NCBI GenBank assembly: GCA_016584495.1
Contig: WAID01000005.1
Coordinates: 1,562,501 to 1,626,500 of the forward strand
Direction of reading: 5' to 3'
Source: Celoporthe dispersa
Lineage: Eukaryota; Ascomycota; Sordariomycetes; Diaporthales; Cryphonectriaceae
DNA: 64,000 nt
Shown: positions 59,277 through 64,000 of the stretch, one piece after another
How positions within the stretch are numbered: position 1 is the first letter of the stretch
How the letters are laid out: each line of letters starts with the position of its first letter
Notes under the pieces: generated by a model
Told to the model about the DNA's origin: nothing
The model's database searches: none
What the model saw: only the letters and a program-made list of their open reading frames with translations
Position numbers and translations under genes: made by a program

Positions 59277-62200
59277 TGTCGAAGAGAGACACCCAAGAGT
59301 TAGGCTAGGTAGACCGTAGAAGAGGATTGCCAGAGGTAAGAAAGGGGGTATGGTAGGAGCAGGACCGGATGTTGAATAGTGACACCGGGAGAGAGGGAGG
59401 AAGGGAGATGGGCAGCAGGACGAATTGAGGACAGGGAGGTGGGCCAGATAGAGGTCGTTGACATTATCGGCGCAACACCACGGCCAGGGCGGAACAGAGG
59501 CAAGACAAAAGTCGAGGCCTGCCTGTGATCATGTCTCAGTGTGCTCGGTGACTTAATTGTGCACCCGCAACCGACAGCGCAGCAGCGTCCGACTCCGAGC
59601 GGGCCAATCCAGCTTTCTTTTTTTTTTTTTTAATCTTTTTCTGCTGCCTTTTCTTTTTTCTTGTTTCCCCCTGCCCGCATATTTGTTTTCTTCTCTCTTT
59701 ATTTCTTCTCCATAGTCCTGCATGAACATGGCCCGCTATTGGCGGTTCAGGTACCAGCAACTGCAGCCCAGATCCCACAACCGTAGAGAGCAGGACTCCG
59801 AAAAGATGTTTTGGGGGGGTTGGAGGGGGAGGGGGACTGGTGGAATGCAAGCAGGATCCAAAGAATGGAGAGAAGACAACATACGAGGCCTCTTGACGCC
59901 AGTACGACGTTCTATAGGAGAAGTAGCCATGATTGGTGGTGGTGTTGCCTTGCTTCAGATCTGCAATGCTTTTTTTTCTTCTTGGTGGGCTGCAGAAAAA
60001 GCAGGCTGACGACAGCGCAAGCGATGATACGTTTGCTGCGGTTGGTCGGCAGAAGCAACACTGAAGGGGTCAGGGAGGAAAGAGCGTGGCGGTCAATCCT
60101 CTGCGTTGCGAGGAGGTGAGACGTCGTAGGATCTTGCGACTGAGAGAGTTCAGATGTTGTGGGATTGGGATTGGGGTTATAGATGAAAAAGAGTCAGGCG
60201 GTCCAAGACAAACGAGGTTGAAAACCTTGACGGAGACAATATCGGAGACAAAATCTCGCTTGGGGGGAGGGAGGGCCTAGAAAGGGAAGCGCCGGTGGGC
60301 AGTGGGAGCGAATAGCTTCTGGGGTGGAGCCCCGCCGGAAGACGCGGGTCGTCTGTACTACCCAGCACGTGGGCCAGTGCTACTTTGTCATACTATAGCA
60401 CTAAAAGAGCCAACGCACAGCACAAGTCTAGGCTTCGGCCTCTTCCAGATCCTTCCATCAGCCAACTGCGTCCGTGTATTGTCTCTGCGCCAATGAGAAC
60501 GCAAGCCTGGCCTGTACTAAACCGATACTTTGGATTTGGACCGAATCCCAAGGAGGGAGAAGGGGGTGGGGAGAGGGGAGGGGGCTTGAAAGGATGAAGG
60601 GAGAGACGGAGAGAAAGAATGAAGGAGGGAGGGAGAGAAGGGGCAAAAAGCGTAGGTGAGATGGAAAAGGAGGAGGCGAGGTGAGGATGTAGTACAGACT
60701 CTACAGCGAGACGCTACAAGTTCTTCGTATTGCCAGCATAGGTCTCAGTAGGTAAGCAGCCTTGAATCAAATCCTTCTCTCTCTCTCCCTCTCTCTCCGG
60801 CTCGCACAACGCTTCTTGTCCCCGTGACGACGACAATCCCACACTCCGAAGGGGTTTTCGGGACCTGGCCTTCCTGATGCACGTCGCTTCCGGACGCTGA
60901 CTCTGCCCGGGTGGGGAAGCAGGCTCTCCGCGATTTTGATCGACGTTTCGCCTCGTCGCAGTGTGGCTACCACCCTCGCACCCTATCAGTGGATCCCGCC
61001 CCCATCACCTCACCTCCCGCCTGCTGTACTATGTACTATAGTAGATTGCCATCGACGAGTACAGCCCTCAGGGTGTCTAACCGACGGCTCAGCCTCGCGG
61101 GTGGTGCTCGGCCGCATTGCTTCAGCCTCCACCTGCAGTACTCACACACAATATCACGAGCCCCCAGGAAGGACGCTCAAGTGCGTCACCAAGACCACCT
61201 GCGGCTTTTTGGGTCCGGAGAGGTAAACTTCACTGCCCGACGCCCTCGTCAGGACAGCCAACTACCGCTACTGCTGTGTACTGTGCATTCACCTTTGTGA
61301 CCAAATGACTACAGTAAACCCCACAGCAGATATTGATTATCACCCCTGCGGCCCGATTCGTCCTTGCTGAGAGGCCGAGCCTGAGGCTGCCTGCAGGAAA
61401 CCTCCCGAGGCGCTGGGTCACGCTTTTTTTTTTTCTCAAGATACCAGGCGGCAGCGGGTTCATCTAAGAACATAACGAACAAAGACCAAGAAAAAAGATG
61501 AAGGATACAAACGACGAAACTCTCCGCCTGAGTGTTTTGCCAAGACGAAGCCACGAGGATGTGTGCGTTTCCGTCTGCTCAACAGTGGTCCATGAACAAT
61601 GATTCGAGATACCATAGTAGGTGATGCTGGGTCCACATGGCCAAGAGGTGAGCAGCCAGGCGTTCAATGCCGGGCGGAGAAGAAGACGAACAAGAAGAAG
61701 ATCATGCGGGTACTGTATGTCGAGTTCTTGGATGCGACGCAGGGTATCGAGACCGGGTCGTGGAGTCCTGATCTTCACTGGCCGGCGAGAGGCTGAACCC
61801 GCCTCACCGCGCCGTTGGAGAGGGTGTCTGCTCGACACTCTTCCTGGTGCAGGGTTGACTCGGGTAGGCGGCAGAGGATCAGAGGCCAATCAATCATGAA
61901 GACCAGGAACATCATCGATATGAGTCGGCGGCGGCGATCTGGGACGTCTAGTCGCCGGATGCCGTTACGAAACAGGTACAGGACCTGACAAGCCGAGCGC
62001 GCTTGATCTGCCGCTGGCGAGGGGATCGCGAACCAGCCAAGCAGCCCAGTCCACGATGATGATGATGATGGCGCCGAACCTTCCAGATCCAGACAGGAAA
62101 GGCTGATCGTGTAATCAAGATCCTGGTCGCTCCAGGCCCGCTGCCGAGATCTGTGTCGCTGTGGTGCTGGTCTTGCCGAGTCCACTCCTGTGACGGATGC

Positions 62201-64000
62201 TGTTTCGCTGGCCGATCATGTAATGGTGTAACTCTGGGATGTGGCCGGCGACTCGTCAAGGGGTCCGCACGCGCGCGCACACACACGAACCTGCACCCCA
62301 CCCTCATCAACCCCCCCGGCCCCCCTTCCCCTTGTGCCACCAATCATCCTCCTTCGGTGGCGTTGCCGGTGCAGAGGTAACCACCACCAGTGACGGCCTC
62401 TTCAGGTACGGTACTCGTTCAGCCACCAAAAGGCCAGAAAGGCTAGAAAGAGACGGAGAACAAGCCGCAGACGCTACAATCACCTACAGAGCACACACAC
62501 ACACACACAGGACTACTTTTCCTCTCTGGGTTGGGAGACCAAAGAGAAAGAAGAGGAAAAAAAAGCACAGAAAGGTAGAACTATCGTCTAGAGTTCGTCA
62601 CCTGCAACAGATCAGGTACGCAGAATATGAAAAGGTAGTACACGGTAAGCTTAAAAAGAAGCGCAGGCGGGCTGGTTACAGCAGGGGCAGCACCTCCCTG
62701 TCCCCTGTCCGAGGTGCGGGGAACAGGGGTAAGATATCAGACACCCGCTGGTCGTGCTGGGCTATAGCACATGCATGTCACTAGTGGGCTTGAGGCTCTC
62801 TCACTCACCTCTCGACGTCGTAACCACCTTTCCACCTCTTGTCCGGTTTACGACCAGAGCAATTTAATTCTATACTATAGCAAAGATCCTGCTACGGCTC
62901 ACCATGTGCATACTATTACTACTCTCCTCGGTAGTATCAAATCCCTGAGCTGTCTGCCCCCTGCCCCCCGTACCCCCTTCCCCCTTCGCCTCAGCCCCAA
63001 CTCTTGTCCCAACTCTGTGCCGGTCAACCCAGCATCTGTTCACCTCGTCTGGACAGCCCGTCCCAAGCCTTATCTCGATCTCTCTATGGGCTTGCTGTTG
63101 GCATCACTGGATGGCACCTGGATCCGACGAACCTATCCCTAATGAGCGGGGGTACTCGACTGTCTGGTGTCAGCCCAGCCTGGCGAACCTGCTGCAGCAG
63201 CTGTGTACATAGGAGCTGCTCCGCCGCGAGGTGACTGTCTGCCCGGCCCTGATGGACGACCTAGACATCTCCTTGCCGGCCAGCCCTGGGTCTCAAGCCG
63301 TGCCAAGGTAGTCCACCGGCACTGCAAGGCAGAGAGCATACCCAAAACCTGTGGCCGGCGTGTGTGATAGGCACGGGAGCAATGCCAACCCCGGCTCGGT
63401 TTCTCTCAAGTCCCTCTTCATCTTTTTGGGGGGGTGGGCGGGGGGCCTGGTTGCCCCTCATCGTGTCGACCAGGGCCCATGCCGTTTCCCTACCGCTCGG
63501 CTTTGGGATGACAGCCCTTGACGGGCTTGGCTCTGCGACGAGCTCGTCGTCGCATGTAGTTTCAACACCGCGGGATCTCCATTTCCTATGCACTGCGCAG
63601 CTGCTTCATTCCGACTCCCCCTCCTCCCATCATGCCTCCCCCGTCGCCAGCGCCACGATACACCTGCTGCTGGTCATCATCCACCCCCCCACCGTGCCAA
63701 GAATGTTTCCCACCCATCGTGCGACTCATATAACTATCCCTCCCTTCTCCATCCGCTCTCTCTCATGATATCCCCCCTCCTGTTTCCACCTCCACTGACG
63801 CCGTGCCTTCCTTTCGTTCTCTCTCCTCAAGATCTTGCCAGCCAAGAGGAAGATCACGTTGACCGTGCTTCTGGAATACCCTAGTACTTCTTAATTAGCT
63901 ATACACAGCAACGGCTTCTACCGCTCTCTTCTGTGTGTCTTCTTTTTTTTTTTTCATTTTCAATTTTTTTTAAGCTTCGTGCTGCTGGCCTACACTCATT
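59277..64000. other. Long gene-free stretch at the window end
   Basis: 4.7 kb with no frame I can support on either strand. It begins with the EMG1 promoter. A poly-T run lies near 59619-59632, a CTCTCTC tract near 60777-60797, a CGCGCACACAC tract at 62270-62285 and a (CA)n tract at about 62493-62508. From about 63,580 the plus strand is C/T-rich with many TCTC and CCTCC stretches, which resembles the long 5' leader of a gene that would start beyond the window. That is inference only. Confidence 0.5.

Noticed and set aside
61775..62185. 136-residue minus-strand ORF with a short hydrophobic stretch
   Set aside because: It has no conserved motif, a poly-Ser run from a TGA/ATG repeat, and nothing in its surroundings supports a gene.

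Overview
The window comes from a filamentous ascomycete (Pezizomycotina, most likely Sordariomycetes). The genes have short GT..AG introns. H2A and H2B are a divergent pair, and H2A ends in the fungal SQEL tail. A Clr5/ankyrin gene is present. A sharply bounded AT-rich, repeat-filled block looks like the product of repeat-induced point mutation (RIP).

Bases 1 to about 23,800 are AT-rich and hold no intact gene. A Ty1/copia element (117-6616, minus strand, 697-bp LTRs, AATAG target duplication) sits inside a Ty3/gypsy reverse transcriptase. A related inverted solo LTR follows at 7658-8350. Further on come a 20-bp perfect inverted repeat, a 124-bp-period tandem repeat, a 1.65-kb LTR element with 183-185-bp LTRs and an AATAA duplication, and a degraded inverted copy of that element. 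Into the degraded copy are inserted two copies of a short mobile unit built on a 23-bp minisatellite. One of those copies is RIP-degraded and the other almost intact. This unit is the best candidate for something undescribed.

At about 23,807 a C10 run marks an abrupt change to normal GC content. A broken caspase-like gene lies right at the edge, followed by a Clr5/ankyrin gene (minus), a small membrane-protein ORF that ends in a repeat fragment, and a secreted type-B carboxylesterase (plus).

From 34.6 kb the genes are conserved housekeeping genes: KGD2 (2-oxoglutarate dehydrogenase E2, minus), a complex I LYR subunit (plus), histones H2A (minus) and H2B (plus), an SQS1-like R3H/G-patch factor (minus), ATG4 (plus), a JJJ1-like DnaJ/zinc-finger protein (minus), an SPX-RING protein with a C-terminal CaaX box (plus), cystathionine gamma-synthase (minus), a VOC-like membrane-linked protein (minus) and EMG1/NEP1 (minus). 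From 59.3 kb to the end I see no supportable gene.

Several of these core genes carry single-base indels, mostly in G/C homopolymers or GC repeats. Because even H2B is affected, I read most of them as assembly errors, not decay. The genes are not an operon or cluster; they are ordinary neighbours, with H2A/H2B the only clearly functional pairing.
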